This document shows positions 46,274-57,956 of a stretch of 64,000 nt of DNA, in pieces. This DNA is from Chloranthus sessilifolius (taxonomy: Eukaryota; Streptophyta; Magnoliopsida; Chloranthales; Chloranthaceae): assembly GCA_021018995.1 (NCBI GenBank), contig CM037584.1:171448317-171512316 (forward strand). Direction: 5' to 3'. The notes under the pieces were generated by a model. It ran no database searches. It was not told where the DNA came from and worked only from the letters and a program-made list of their open reading frames with translations. The translations under genes and the position numbers were made by a program. Within the stretch, counting starts at the first letter, position 1; each line of letters starts with the position of its first letter.

Positions 46274-46541
46274 GTCCCATCTGAGACCGATCAATCGGAC
46301 TCATATAAGATCGATCAGTCCACTATAAGACCAAACGAATCAGTCTCATATGGGACCGATCAGTCTTATAATAGACCTATTGGTACCATATGAGATCGTT
46401 CGGTCTCACATGAGAAAGATTGGTCCCATATGAGACCGCCCAATCCACTATAAGGCTGATCGGTCTCATATGAGACTGACCCCATCGGTCTTATAGTGGA
46501 CCGATCAGTCACATATGAGTCCAATCGATCGATCTCATATG
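46274..46541. repeat. 20-bp palindromic minisatellite, about 13 units
   Basis: Consensus gtc(t/c)catatgagaccgatc(a/g), 20 bp, with occasional 24-25 bp units. Each unit is nearly its own reverse complement (catatg core, gaccgat/atcggtc arms), so both strands look alike. Confidence 0.85.
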
Positions 46542-46549
46542 GATGTACG

Positions 46550-46724
46550 CATGGATCAAAATATCGTCCGATATCGATACGTGTCAGTTTTGAACCTCAC
46601 TGATACGGTACATTCAAGGTACCGTATCAGTGCCTCCCATACAAAAACACAAAATACCGGATGATACATTGGAATGTATCGTCCGGAATCGATACGTATC
46701 GGTTTTGGGAATTTTTGACCCATG
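46550..46724. mobile_element. hAT-type MITE with GATACGTATCGG interior, copy 2 (175 bp)
   Basis: Starts catggatcaaaa, ends ttttgacccatg; perfect 8-bp TSD gatgtacg at 46542-46549 and 46725-46732. Interior matches 42077-42319 (cctcccatacaaaaacacaa and the flanking ggtaccgtat). It inserted at the edge of the 20-bp minisatellite. Confidence 0.8.
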
Positions 46725-46796
46725 GATGTACGGGAATCCATTCTTTCACTTAAATTCAATTTCAGCACATGTCAATTATTGGATTGTGTTTGCAGA

Positions 46797-46797
<1 letters not shown>

Positions 46798-46887
<90 letters not shown>
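46798..46887. repeat. (TA)n microsatellite, about 90 bp
   Basis: Long uninterrupted TA run. The Tyr-Ile repeat frame across it is an artefact. Confidence 0.97.
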
Positions 46888-46889
<2 letters not shown>

Positions 46890-46985
46890 AAAGAGAAAAG
46901 TTGAGTGTCTGGGACCCTATTGGGTAAATGGGGAAACATTGAACTTTGTCAGGTAAATATGGAATAGTTGGAGACCCTCTCAGGT

Positions 46986-47786
46986 AAAAAATCAGATACG
47001 ATGTGAATTTTCAATTTTTGTGAACATGCCTGCATCCTCAAAATGTCAAATATATTTTTAAGTTTTTATAATTGTTGTTTTCATTTTAAAATTTAGAAAA
47101 GCTATCTCATATCAGAGAATTATGGCAGAAATGATAACATCAACCACTTGTAAGGTGGAAAGAGACAAAGATAAAGTGTGAGTGTGGGTCGAATGAGAAA
47201 GAAAGATTGGGCCCAAAATTAGAGAATGCATAGCTGGGCAGGGAACAAAAGAAGCGTAAGGAACATTAAATGCATGCATATGTTATGCTGGTTCTTTCTC
47301 TGTTCGATTGGTATGCAAAAATTACTTCTCTTTATGGGTCATTAAACTAAAAAATTATGGACATTTGATGGTGGTAAGTTCATATGGAATCCTAAAATGA
47401 ATATGTAGAAAAGAAGGCGATCGATTAGATGTGAATTAGCTATAATTGAACGGCGACACTGAGGTAGTAGAGCTAGGGATATCAGGTGATATAAGATCCA
47501 AGTATAGATTGATTCTAGGATAAAAGAGGATATGCAGTGGGTCCTTGGAGGTTTGGACACTTCTTATCCAAGGATGTACAGATCTGATTAGAAAATTTCC
47601 AAATACACCCTCCAAAAATAATCACATCAGTCCATATGTATTGAGAATGGTAGATGGGATTTCTAGAATGCCTGACATGAAAGCATGATGTGCTGTGTGC
47701 ACGAATACAAACAATAAAACCAGAGATAGAAATCGGGATAGAAGGAAGCAAAATACACTAAACAACCTATAAAATAGGTATAGGTT
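46986..47786. other. Intergenic, nothing recognised
   Basis: No gene or terminal repeat seen; open frames under 80 codons on the minus strand only. Confidence 0.45.
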
Positions 47787-47968
47787 TAATTTATTTATTT
47801 ATTTTATCAGTAACAAAGATTTCATTCCAAAAAAACAAGCCAGCAAGGAGCTGGAAAAGTACACCAGGAAGGACCAACCAAAAACAAAAGCAACACAGCA
47901 GGAAAAAAACAGACACACCCAGCCTAGCTAGGAGCAGACCCCAACCGCAAAAGTGGAGAAAGATGAGC

Positions 47969-50900
47969 TCAAAAACATATATCTCCTAAGCCCTGCCCCC
48001 CGTATTTGTCCAGCAAGATCCAGTGGCACACCAGCTCTTTGATAAGCTTAAGGATGGTGCCGATCAGTCGACGCTTGCGACTGAAAACCCTAGCATTCCT
48101 TTCAAGCCAAATAGTCCATAACACCACGTAAGCCCCCACCCTCCAAAAAGCTCCTTGCGGACCGTCCCATCTAAGGCCATTCCAAGAGACCAGAAACTCA
48201 GGCAGGTTCTCCGGGAAAACCCATCTGAGGTCAAAGGACAACAGGATAATGCCCCAGATTTTTGTTGTGATCCAACAATGAATAAACAGAATAGACTCTT
48301 CTGCAATGACGCACACATGACATCTATTCCGAAGGGGTTTGCCCCGAGTGATCAGCTGATCCATCGTTAGAATGCGTCCTCTCACCGCTGTCCAGATGAA
48401 AGATCCAACTTTAGGAGGAATTGGGCCTTCCTGATGAAGAACCACTCCACTCTAATAAGCGGTCTGTAGGTGAGGGCTCGATAGAAGGACTTGACCGAGA
48501 AGTCCCCATTCTTGCTACATAACAAAGTCCTCAGATCCCGGCGTTGGCGGTTCGGGGTAGAGCTATAAAGCGCAGCCATCAACCTAAGGTAGAGATCCGA
48601 CTCATCCTCTCTCAGAGCCCTCCTAGTAGTAACATCCCACACTGGGGCCTCACCATTGGTTGGGAGGAAGTCCGCGATCAGACCTTGAGAGGCAATGGAC
48701 ACGTTGAAGATGGAAAGAAACAACAATCTGAGCGGGTAAAGGAAAAGCCATGGGTCTTCCCAAAAGGATATCCTAAAACCGTCACCCCAGCTATATCGGA
48801 TCCAACGGGAAAATTCGAACCATAAAGAGCTGATATCTTTCCACCAAGCTGAGATGTCCTAGTTCTGTTGGCATTGATCCCCCATGATCCCCGAGCACTG
48901 CCATACTTCAGATTAAGGACAGACATCCATAATCTATTCTGATTTGATACTGATCCAGCCTGCCATAACCATTTGCCAAGAAGGGCGATATTAGTTCAGT
49001 GAAGGTTTCGAATACCCAGCCCTCCGAAGCATTTAGGAAGTTGACATATCTCCCAAGCCACCAAGTGATATTTTTTATCCAAGCCCGCACCTTCCCACAT
49101 AAAATCTCGATTTTCTTAAGGGAATGTATGGCCGCCATTGGACATTTGTAAATAGAACGAAAAATATCGGAAGGCTAGAAATTTTCCCCTCCAAGAGGCC
49201 AATTTCCCTTGGAATCACTGTATGACCCCCTCCCAATTGTTGGCCTTCAGCTTACCGGTGCCCAGCGGAAGACCCAGATAGGAGATGGGGAGAGGAGTTG
49301 GAACACACAACGTCGTAGTAGCTAAAGCCTCGATAGACATCAAGTCCAAATTAATCCCTAAGATCGTAGATTTTTACAGGTTAACCCTTTGCCCAGAGAC
49401 AGCTTCGTAGACCGATAGAATGTTGGCAAAAACTGAAACTTCCTCCTGATCCGCTTTACCGAAAAAATCGTGTCGTCAGCGAATTGTAGGTGGGTTATAG
49501 CGTAACCATTGCTGGCCACCAAAATTCCTGAAATCCGATTAAGAGCATGGGATTTGTTGATAAGAGCCCTCAAAGATAGAGGGTCCCCTTGTCTCAACCC
49601 CCGCGAACTTTTGAAATAGCCGGTAGGCAAGCCATTGATAATCACCGAGAAGGCAAGAACCAAGGCGAAGATACACAAGCTCTCATCCATTTTCTCCAGA
49701 TATCGCCAAAATCAAAACTCTTCAGCATATAATCCAGGCAGTCCCAGTAAACCCTGTCGTACGCCTTCTCCATATCAAATTTCCAAACAAAACCCAGTGA
49801 GCGAGCAGAGAAAGCCAAGTGAACAACCTTGCAGGCAATGACAGCCAAGTCCAAGAGCTGGCGACCTTGAACGAAAGCCCCTTGTGTCTCGGATATAATA
49901 GACCCCAAAACCAGTTTGAGGCGGTTAGCAAGCATCTTAGCGCGAATGTTGTAGAGGCAGTTAATGAGACTAATGGGACAGAAGTCTCGAATATCAGAAG
50001 CGCCCTCTTTCTTTGGGATCAGGGTGATAAACGTCGAGTTAAAGCTTCTACAAATGGCAGCCCGATAATGGAACTCCTTGAAAAAATTGAGGACATCCAA
50101 TTTTAGGCAGGGCTAGAAGCAGACAAAAAATTCCATGTTGAAGCTGTTAGGACCCAGGGACTTATTTTTCCCACTCCGCTTAATGGCATCTTAGATTTCT
50201 GCTTCAAAGAACAGCTTCCCTAAACCATCGCGATCATCTGGGCCAAGAGAGGGGAAAGAGAGGCCATCAAGCTGCGGTCTGGCCCATCCCTCGTCTTGGA
50301 ATAAGTTGCGGTAAAAGTCTGAAATCTTTGTTTCCCTCCACCAAAGTGGGACCAGGCCTTTAAACTCCTCATTAAGTAGCCACTGATTTTCAAATCGGAA
50401 GGGGGTAGGTCCTCTGCCCGAGGACCCACATTCGAGTAATAGGAGTCGGTGGTCAGAGACTGCTCTGGCAAGACCCTGTAGAGATGCATGGGGGAACAGG
50501 TCCAGCCAGTCAGTGGAAGTTAGAAACTGATCTAAGCGGCTGAAGGAGACATCCCACTAAAGGCTAGACCAAGTAAAGCGTGCCCCCCGCAGAGGCAAAT
50601 CTACAAGAGCCCAATCATTGATGAAAGAATTAAGATTGGCCATGTCTCTCCGATCTGGAAAGCCCCCCCGACGATTCGTGTGTGTAACGCAAGGCATTAA
50701 AACCTCCTCCCATGTTCCATGGTACATCCCATCTAGCTGCTAACGCCGCCAATTCATACAAAAAATCATCTTTATCGCTGACATCGGTTGGCCCGTAAAC
50801 GCCCAACCCTTACCATTGTCCTTATTAATTAGCTTGACCGAGGCGGAGAAGCGACCAATTTCCTCATCGATCCCCCCCCCCCCCGACGGAGTCCACTCCA

Positions 50901-51071
50901 ATGCCATTTGTTGCCGCCAAAAACAGAAGCAACGTTAGATTTATCGCAGGCTCCCCATTTCATCTCTTGGAGACTGATGATCGCCGGATTTAGAGATAAA
51001 ATGATTTGCTTCACCTTCAATCTTTTCTTCGGATTGCAAATGCCCCTTACATTCCACGACAAGATCTTCAT
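47969..51071 (-). pseudogene. LINE ORF2: endonuclease, reverse transcriptase, zf-RVT; broken
   Basis: Starts at ATG 51071 with MKILSWNVRG and LQEMKW, the endonuclease motifs (catalytic Asn7 and Glu36). A G-run on the sense strand (13 C at 50872-50884 on +) lies where the endonuclease frame is lost. RT blocks are STFITLIPKKEGA, FCPISLINCLYN, GAFVQGRQLLD, FDMEKAYDRV and GLRQGDPLS at 50100-49560. The catalytic FADDT lies at about 49480, after a small deletion following GDPLS. The C-terminal zf-RVT part (CHVC...HC, then WLERNARVF) ends at 47969. Length is about 1,030 codons, shorter than typical plant L1 ORF2. Family knowledge: it nicks the target and copies its RNA there. Frame changes at several places make it inactive. 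Confidence 0.88.
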
Positions 51072-51148
51072 AAGGACATTAGAAAAACTCGACCGTAAGG
51101 AAGAGTCTCACAGAGACACCAAACCCCTCCCATCTGACATACCCCACT

Positions 51149-53215
51149 CTAGTCTAGCCAATTCCCTTGACTTCGGTTTTTTCTTTCTAGAATAGAAGAA
51201 GATTTAAATCGCCCCCTCGAAATCGATCTAAAGATTTCCCGGAGAGCTTCATCGAAACAAAAGAGCGACATCCCGTGTTCCTTCCCAAAAGCAATGATCT
51301 CATCGAGGATCCCTAGCTCTGAGTTGTTCCCGTAATCGGGGGTAGGGGCTCTTCACGTGAGTTGCACAGGAGGATCCAAACCCGGCAAATATTCCACCCA
51401 ACAACCCTTCTTGTTGCAGTACATCGAACGGAGAGGAAACACCTTGCCAGAAGAAGAATCAGAAGTTCTCGAAGACGACGTCTCCGAGGTATCCAGCACG
51501 GCCCACTCGGAAGAAGAAACCGAGGAAGAAGAAGATACGTCGCCAGTAGGGGGGCACGGAAGGTAGGGCTAGAGGACCCAGGCGCAATGGGCTGGATGAG
51601 CAAGGAGATGAAGAATGGGGGAACTGCGGGTCGTGACCCGGGTCCCAAGGGGCAGATCCCGAGAACTGAATTCAAGTAGGGGTCCCGAAAGTTTGAGGCC
51701 TAGGTTGGTAGATGAGGTCCAAGAAAAATAACGACCCGACCTATCCATTAAGAGATCCAGTCCCACCGAAAAGAAGCACCAAAAGACCCAAAATGCCCGA
51801 GAAGCAACGGGCCTGCACTTGTCCAGAAAAGTCCATCCCCTGACCCAAACACAGGACGAATTTGATCGGTCCCGCATTCCGAAAACCCCCAGCCAGCACC
51901 TTTATTAGAAACCACGGGCTGGTTTTCGAAATCCACCAACACCGACGAAAAGGTGGTAGTCACATCTCTAATGCATCGAGAAGCATCGAAAGGGGAAATG
52001 ACCTCGTTGCCCATGGCCCAGCCGGCTATCACGGGGGCATAGCTCGACATCATCTATCACACCCGTGTGCGCCTTGATGCCGCATGCAACAAGGTCAGCC
52101 TACCCAACCATCAGACTCTGATATCACCCGCCTAAAGGACAAGAACTCCCGTTCACGGTTGCCTTCTCTCGAGGCCAACCATTCATCGCATTGTCCCCCT
52201 TACGACACCCATGCTCGCACCTCTGTGTCATACTTGGCCTGCTCAAACTTCACTATCGGGTGCCCTGCACTTGTACCTCGCTTCACAAGAGTGGCATGCA
52301 GCTCCTCATGTCGTCCCATTCCAACATAACTCGCCGACATACCAAACCAAGCCCACCATTGTGTGCGTTCCCTGTTATTAACACACATTTGCATCCAACC
52401 CTTAGCTACCGTGTCCCACGTAGCCCTTGAGTGTCTCCCTCATTGTTGCCCCATGTGCACCGCGACGTCGGCCCGGGGCCACATGGCAACCTCACCTTGG
52501 GTGCCACAGGACATTGCCGAAGCAATGTCCTAGGCCCACCCTTTTAGGCCTAGGAAACCACTGCGCACCCTTCATTGCCGCATAGCCCTGTGTGTAGGGG
52601 AATAGCTCCACAACTCCCTTCCCCCAAGCATGGTCTAAACACCACCCCAAGCCATCTAGCAGGAGAACCTCAACGGTATTGGTTTGACATACCACCATGG
52701 CACACGAACCTCTGCTTGTGGCACACAGTGTCATCTTCCACACCAACACGCCCTTGAAACCAGCTTCCACGCCTCACGCGCATTTGGTCGCTACACTAGA
52801 TCCTCACCTAGCTTGAGTTGCTATCCACGCCATACATAGGGAAGACGCACGCGACGCAAGGCCCCACACACCTCCGTGCTCGTGCGTCACACACCTAGCA
52901 CCAAGGCCTAATGCCCTACCTGCTAGCCAATCCAACCAGCTCCAAGGCCCCCAAGCCTTCCTGCTGCTACCCCGAGTATTGACACTGTCACACGGTGCCA
53001 TTTGTCAATAGATCTCCACATGCCGTCTCGAGTTCCATAGGGTCCCAATCCCTAAGTTCAGATTCAAGCTTTACACCCAAATACAACGCCAACTCGTCTT
53101 CAGATAGATCAGGAGAAAGAGAATAGTCGGCCAGATTTGAGAGCCATGATACGGTACCGAAGAAGGGGATAGGGTGTTGCAGCTTCGGCGTAGGGCGACG
53201 ATTGATGAGTGACAA
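51149..53215 (-). pseudogene. LINE ORF1 remnant, interrupted
   Basis: The C-terminal part reads as NKKGCWVEYLPGLDPPVQ...GNNSELGILDEIIAFGKEHG... and ends NWLD at a stop at 51149, 78 bases before ORF2. That is the usual spacing and a typical gag-like ORF1 end. The stretch 51560-52050 is probably also ORF1 but shifts frame repeatedly. The N-terminal piece MSLINRRPTPKLQHPIPFFG starts at 53215 and runs open until the insert at about 52990. Its assignment to this LINE rests on position only. No zinc knuckle was seen. Confidence 0.5.
52048..52993 (+). repeat. GC-rich insert in the LINE, possible solo LTR (946 bp)
   Basis: Clearly richer in C and G than its surroundings and without any LINE protein similarity. 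In + orientation it starts tatcacaccc and ends gacactgtcaca. Plant gypsy LTRs often begin TGTCACACCC and end TGTCACA, so a mutated solo LTR is plausible. No TSD matches (tcatc left, cggtg right), which weakens the call. A near-perfect palindrome, cctaggcccacccttttaggcctagg, spans 52526-52556. Confidence 0.35.
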
Positions 53216-53218
53216 ATG

Positions 53219-55103
53219 TCAAGTTTTGCAAAATAGTTCTAAAAGTGTATGCGTAAATATAGACCTAATTCATGAGTGCCAAATGTGCTTGTGTATTGAC
53301 TACACAATCTAATCATATTCAGGGCCCTAAAGGATTTTATTCTCAATAGGACAATTAATCAAATCCATGACAGAAGAGTAAGAAATAGTTACTTAAATAC
53401 GTTACAATATTTGTAGAGGATAAAAAGTAAAAAATCTTGGATGGATATTGCATTCGTACCTCGAGGGCACAATCTATCCATAATCAAAATTTTGAATTTG
53501 TTATAATAATCTGCGACTAATATGTAGATATACTACAAATTGACGAACTATGTGCTTAGTAAATGTGTGTGCAATCAAATCCGAGAAGGAAAATTTAGAA
53601 TAAAAGGTTTGAGAAAGTATAAGTTCTAAACTAACAAACTAAAAGCAATGCATTCAGCACTTACCTCAGGTCACAAACGAAGACTTCATCAAGAGAAGGT
53701 TGCCATTAAAAGGCTGTACCCACTGCACAAGGCTCCCGCTTTCAGCAGGGTCTGGGAGAGGTAGAGGTAGAAGGGGCCATTGCAATTGTCAATCTATTGG
53801 AGTGATCGTCAGTTTGTCAGACCACACTCAGACTTTAAGCTCACAGCTACAAGCCTTCTTTTGATTGCCTCATGATGGTCCCTTATTATGAGATACTGAT
53901 TTGTCGGTTACCCATATGCTAGCGAATGGGTCTACAAGTCCCCCTACTTTACTCCTAGACATAGAAAACTAGTTAAGGCTATGATGCTCTGAAAATTATG
54001 CTATGAAAGAATAAAGTTAAGGGTGAAAACGATAAATGACAAGCAAAATGTCTTTGAAAGAAAGAAATCCAAGCATAGGAACCCAAAATTCGAAATCTAG
54101 GCTCAATCCTTCTTCGAACTGGGAAAATGCTCTCTAAGGGTATCAGTTCAAGTCTTGTATGGGTGCCATGTATTTGTAGGAAATAAATTAGAGCCAAAGA
54201 GGGAAGACAAAATTTATAAGGTACTAATTTGGCCACAATAAGAGATATTGCATTCCATGGATAGCGAATATAATTGACAGAATTGTAGACCCCTCAACTT
54301 GCATCAAGGCCCTAAGACCTGCACAAATTTTGGTATGCTACAGCTATCAGGAATGATTCGAGATAAACATATACATGGATACAAGATTGGAGTCACCACC
54401 CAAGATTTGAGGCTACTTAAGACACCTAAAATGTTAACTAGAAAGAACTAATTAAAGAGAAAAAAAATACTTACATCTGCTAAAATGACTGGTAGCGGTC
54501 TTTCTAACATAGAGAACCGAATAAGGACTCTGGTTACGGATTGGGAAGGGCTTTACGCGCAAAATCCTACCTCTTCACGAGGAGTCACATACATGATATG
54601 AGTTAGATGGACTTACATATCATTCTTAATCTTAACGTGAACACGAGTCCTTCAAAATATTAAAGTTCGTCATCAATTACAGTTCCTTACTTAAGCATAC
54701 CATCATTCTAAGATATCTTGAAACTATACGCATGCCATTTATAAAAAATATAAAAATTCACAAATGATATATTTCTAAATATACGTAAGTATTGTGGTCG
54801 GGTTCATCCCTCTGTTGCATACTTGATCCATTAGTTGGGAGCACTTTGATCATCATATTGAAATCTTAGACAAATCTGAAGCAATTTAGAAATATTGTAA
54901 TATCATATAATGAGTTACTGAAAATAGCCTAGTCGGTATATACGCGATCCACCTCACGGTAACATAGGTGTGTGCTACCCATGTGGTTTATGATAGCTAA
55001 AAACACGGTAAACACATTACATGATATCACACAATTCATAGAGTACTAAATCCAATATCTTAATGACGGAATATTACAGATATTAATAAAACAATGCAGC
55101 ATA
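53219..55103. other. Intergenic, nothing recognised
   Basis: About 1.9 kb, AT-rich, stops in all frames, no family recognised. Confidence 0.5.
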
Positions 55104-55362
55104 TGCTTTGTAACAATTGAAATTTTCTATTTAGTCCTTAATAATTTGCTAGATTTGTAATTATGATTAGTTTGATCGATTTGATGCATGTGATTAGTTG
55201 TTACGCATGAATGTAATGCTTTATTTAATAATGACCCATGATAATTAATTGATCCAATTAATATATCCTCAAAGCCTTTAAATATGTGTTAGTAATAATT
55301 GGGGTGCGTTTAGTAATGTTTAATGGACTTTTAAAATATGTTAGTAAATTAACTAAGGATCC

Positions 55363-55450
55363 ATTAAGTAATTAAAGACCCAATAACTAATTAAAGACTC
55401 ATTAAGTAATTAAAGATCCATTAAGTAATTAAAGACCCAATAACTAATTA
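55363..55450. repeat. About 21-bp tandem repeats (ttaagtaattaaagaccca)
   Basis: Four or so diverged units with alternating ttaagtaattaaag and ataactaattaaag. Confidence 0.75.
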
Positions 55451-55487
55451 AAGGCCCATAGAATCACTTAAGACCCATGTAGAAAAT

Positions 55488-56062
55488 TCTAAATAGAGTT
55501 AGATCCTAAATAGGAAACCTTAAAGTATTCTAAATAGAGTTAAATCTTAAATAGGGAACATTAGAGTATTCTAAATAGAATTAAATCTTAAATAGGAAAC
55601 TTTAAAGTACTCTAAATTGAATTCGATATTAAATAGGAAACCTTAAAACATTCTAAATAGAGTTAGATCTTAAATAGGAAACCTTAAGTAATCTAAATAG
55701 AGTTGGATCTTAAATAGGAAATGTTAAAGTATAATAAATAGAGTTAAATTTTAAATAGGAAACCTTAAAGTATTCTAAATAGAGTTAGATCTTAAATAGG
55801 AAATATTAAAATATTCTAAATAGAGTTGGATCTTATATAGGAAACTTTAATATATGCTAAATAGAGTTAGATCTTAAATAGGAAACATTAAAGTATTCTA
55901 AATAGAGTTAGATATTAAATAGGAAACTTTAATATATGGCTAAATAGAGTTAGATCTTAAATAGGAAACGCTAAAGTATTCTAAATAGAGTTGGATATTA
56001 AATAGGAAACCTTAAAGCATTCTAAATAGAATTAGATCTTAAAAAAAAAATCATAAAGTATT
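55488..56062. repeat. About 41-bp minisatellite, about 14 units
   Basis: Units built from ctaaatagagttagatctta and aataggaaaccttaaagtatt, diverged by a few bases each. Lies in the upstream part of the probable solo LTR. Confidence 0.9.
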
Positions 56063-56462
56063 ATAAATATAGAGATTAATTTACAGAATTTTTACATAAC
56101 TCTTATAACCTAATAACCTTATAGAGAAAAAGAGAAAATTCTAGAGGAGGAGAATTAGAACCCTAGAGTTATTGGTTTGAAGGCTTAGAAGAATGCAAGA
56201 GGAGCCTACGACGTGGCCGGATTTTGGATTAAAATTTCGGATTGGATCAAGGGAGAGAAGTTACATAAATATTATACGAAGACTAGAGGTATGGAAAAAT
56301 GATGTTGAAATTAATCGGAAACGTAGATAACACAAAAATAAAATAGGAATTATGGTTTATTTCATTTAATGAATATTCTTCATATTAGATTGTTAAATTT
56401 TTTTGCTTAATCGCGAGTTTTTGATGGTACACGCGATTTCGTGATTGATCACGAAATTCTGT

Positions 56463-56632
56463 GGAGAATTCAGAATCCGTGCAGAATCCATAATCTGTTT
56501 AGAATCCAAAATCTGTCTAGAATCCAGAATCTGTCAAGAATCTAAAATCTCTTCAGAATCCAGAATCTGTCAAAAATCCAGAATCTATTTGGAATCCAGA
56601 ATCTATTCAAAATCCAAAATTTGTTAGGAATT
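56463..56632. repeat. 18-bp minisatellite (agaatccagaatctgtct), about 9 units
   Basis: Because the unit is a multiple of three it keeps a frame open with a six-residue repeat (LESRIC), which is an artefact. Confidence 0.85.
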
Positions 56633-57528
56633 TCATAATTTGTCTAAGATGCAAGCAATGAATTTCTATTCAAATATTGTCTATGTTTAATCATCATGCT
56701 TAAATGTTTATTTATGCAACCTAGGATGTTTGATTTACACAACATGAAACAAGTAGGAATTGATAGAGATTACATATTTATGATGTGTTAAGCCTAAATA
56801 AGTGAAAGATCTATTGCATGATTGATTGATTTTCAATTTTTCTATATATGTGCATTCATGGCATTTATAAAAGTGAAAAGATACGTTTACGACATGATAC
56901 ATGAAAACAAAATATTTCTATGATTTTGATAGAATTCCTATGGGCTTATGCTAGAGGAATTAATATGAACAAGAATGACAAGTAATAAAAGTTATACATC
57001 CATGAATTAATGATAAGATTGAAGAGATGGAGGTCTTTAATTTTAAGCTTACTACTTAACTGAAGAGAAGTTATGTGAAGGTTAACGTAGATACTAATCG
57101 AAGGATCAGAGAAGATTAGGATAATGATTAAGAAAGAGATAATCATGTCCATTATGTATGTCGATTCATGAGCATTAAATGCACAATTAAAAATGACCAC
57201 ACATGAAATTAGGGTAGAAACCCAAGTCATAATGTTTATCTAAATTTAATGCTATGTTTCAATTTCATTCTATTGCTGTACTTATTATTCATGTCACATG
57301 TTACATCTATGTTATTGTTTGATTTTATGAGATGATGAGTTATGGACCTTTTCTATTAACCTCATCATGTCTGGTCCATACCGGTTTACTTGGTAAACTG
57401 AACCATTGTTTGGGATTCCAGGGAGTACAGCTATACATGGAGTGAATGAAGTAGACGCTTTAATGATTGATGGAAATCCAGATCTGAGCGAAGAAGGATT
57501 TGAAGTTTAGTTTATAGGTTTTTCTTTA

Positions 57529-57718
57529 TGCATTAGGAAGGATTTTAAGATATTTATTTCAGATTTATTTTTATGAACAAGTTCATGTTAATGATGGATT
57601 ATGTTTGATTTCAGTTCATTTAATGCATTAGGAATGATTTTAAGATATTTATTTCAGATTTATTTTTATGAGCAAGTTCACGTTAATGATGGATTATGTT
57701 TTATTTCAGTTTATTTAA
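57529..57718 (+). repeat. Tandem duplication, two 95-bp units
   Basis: Units 57529-57623 and 57624-57718, starting tgcattaggaa(g/t)gatttta, a few differences. Confidence 0.85.
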
Positions 57719-57956
57719 TTTGAGTAAGCATATAATTTGGTATAATAGGTTGTTATCTCATATTTTAGCATTGCTCTCATCATGATATAAAAAGAAAATT
57801 TATGCGTGCACTTTTAATAGTTATTTTTCCATTGCATTTATATGCGGATCTTTATAGAATAATTGATTTATTTAAGATCATGGATATGTGATGTAGTGTG
57901 ATGTCTCCAAGTGAGCGCATTGATCCGGTGTGATAAATTGGGGACGTCACATACTT

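Larger units (their letters stand above)
46099..46985. repeat. Imperfect inverted-repeat block containing a minisatellite, a hAT MITE and a TA tract
   Basis: Left arm (46099-46165: acccaacagggtcc, ttcccatatttccc, gaccctcaactatt) is partly complementary to the right arm (46905-46985: ggaccctattgggt, aatatggaatagttggagac). This may be an old foldback element later enlarged by the insertions listed separately. No TSD identified. Confidence 0.4.
47787..53218 (-). mobile_element. L1-type LINE, minus strand, inactive, with a GC-rich insert
   Basis: Reading leftward from about 53218 there is a candidate ORF1 start (53215), an insert (52048-52993), the ORF1 C-terminal part ending at 51149, and ORF2 (51071-47969) with endonuclease, RT and a C-terminal zinc motif. 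A 3' UTR with a tail of (AATAA)n type follows at 47806-47787. This order defines plant L1 elements. Many stops and frameshifts. The 5' boundary and TSD are not certain. Confidence 0.8.
55109..57951 (+). repeat. Probable solo LTR of a Ty3/gypsy element (2843 bp)
   Basis: Starts TGTAACAATTG and ends GGGGACGTCACA. These terminal words are near complements (TGT(A/G)AC), as in Tekay/Del-type LTRs of this size. Flanks tgctt (55104-55108) and tactt (57952-57956) form a 5-bp TSD with one transition. Inside are two minisatellites, a TATA-like tataaatataga (about 56072) followed by a possible transcribed region, and a tandem duplication at 57529. No coding; no second copy in the window for comparison. 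Confidence 0.5.

Noticed and set aside
46274..46541. CRISPR-like array of short repeats
   Set aside because: Units are contiguous without unique spacers and the genome is plant nuclear; it is a minisatellite.
46630..46956. Open frames with long Tyr-Ile repeats
   Set aside because: They are translations of the (TA)n tract; the same holds for 61903-62136.
50828..51071. Intact endonuclease gene
   Set aside because: Only the first motifs are in frame; the frame fails at the homopolymer run (50872-50884) and it is part of the dead LINE ORF2.
52191..52770. Overlapping open frames in the GC-rich insert
   Set aside because: Open on both strands because of composition; none resembles a known protein.
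56445..56627. Open frame with a repeating LESRIC-type peptide
   Set aside because: Produced by an 18-bp minisatellite that keeps the frame open; no start context, no homology.
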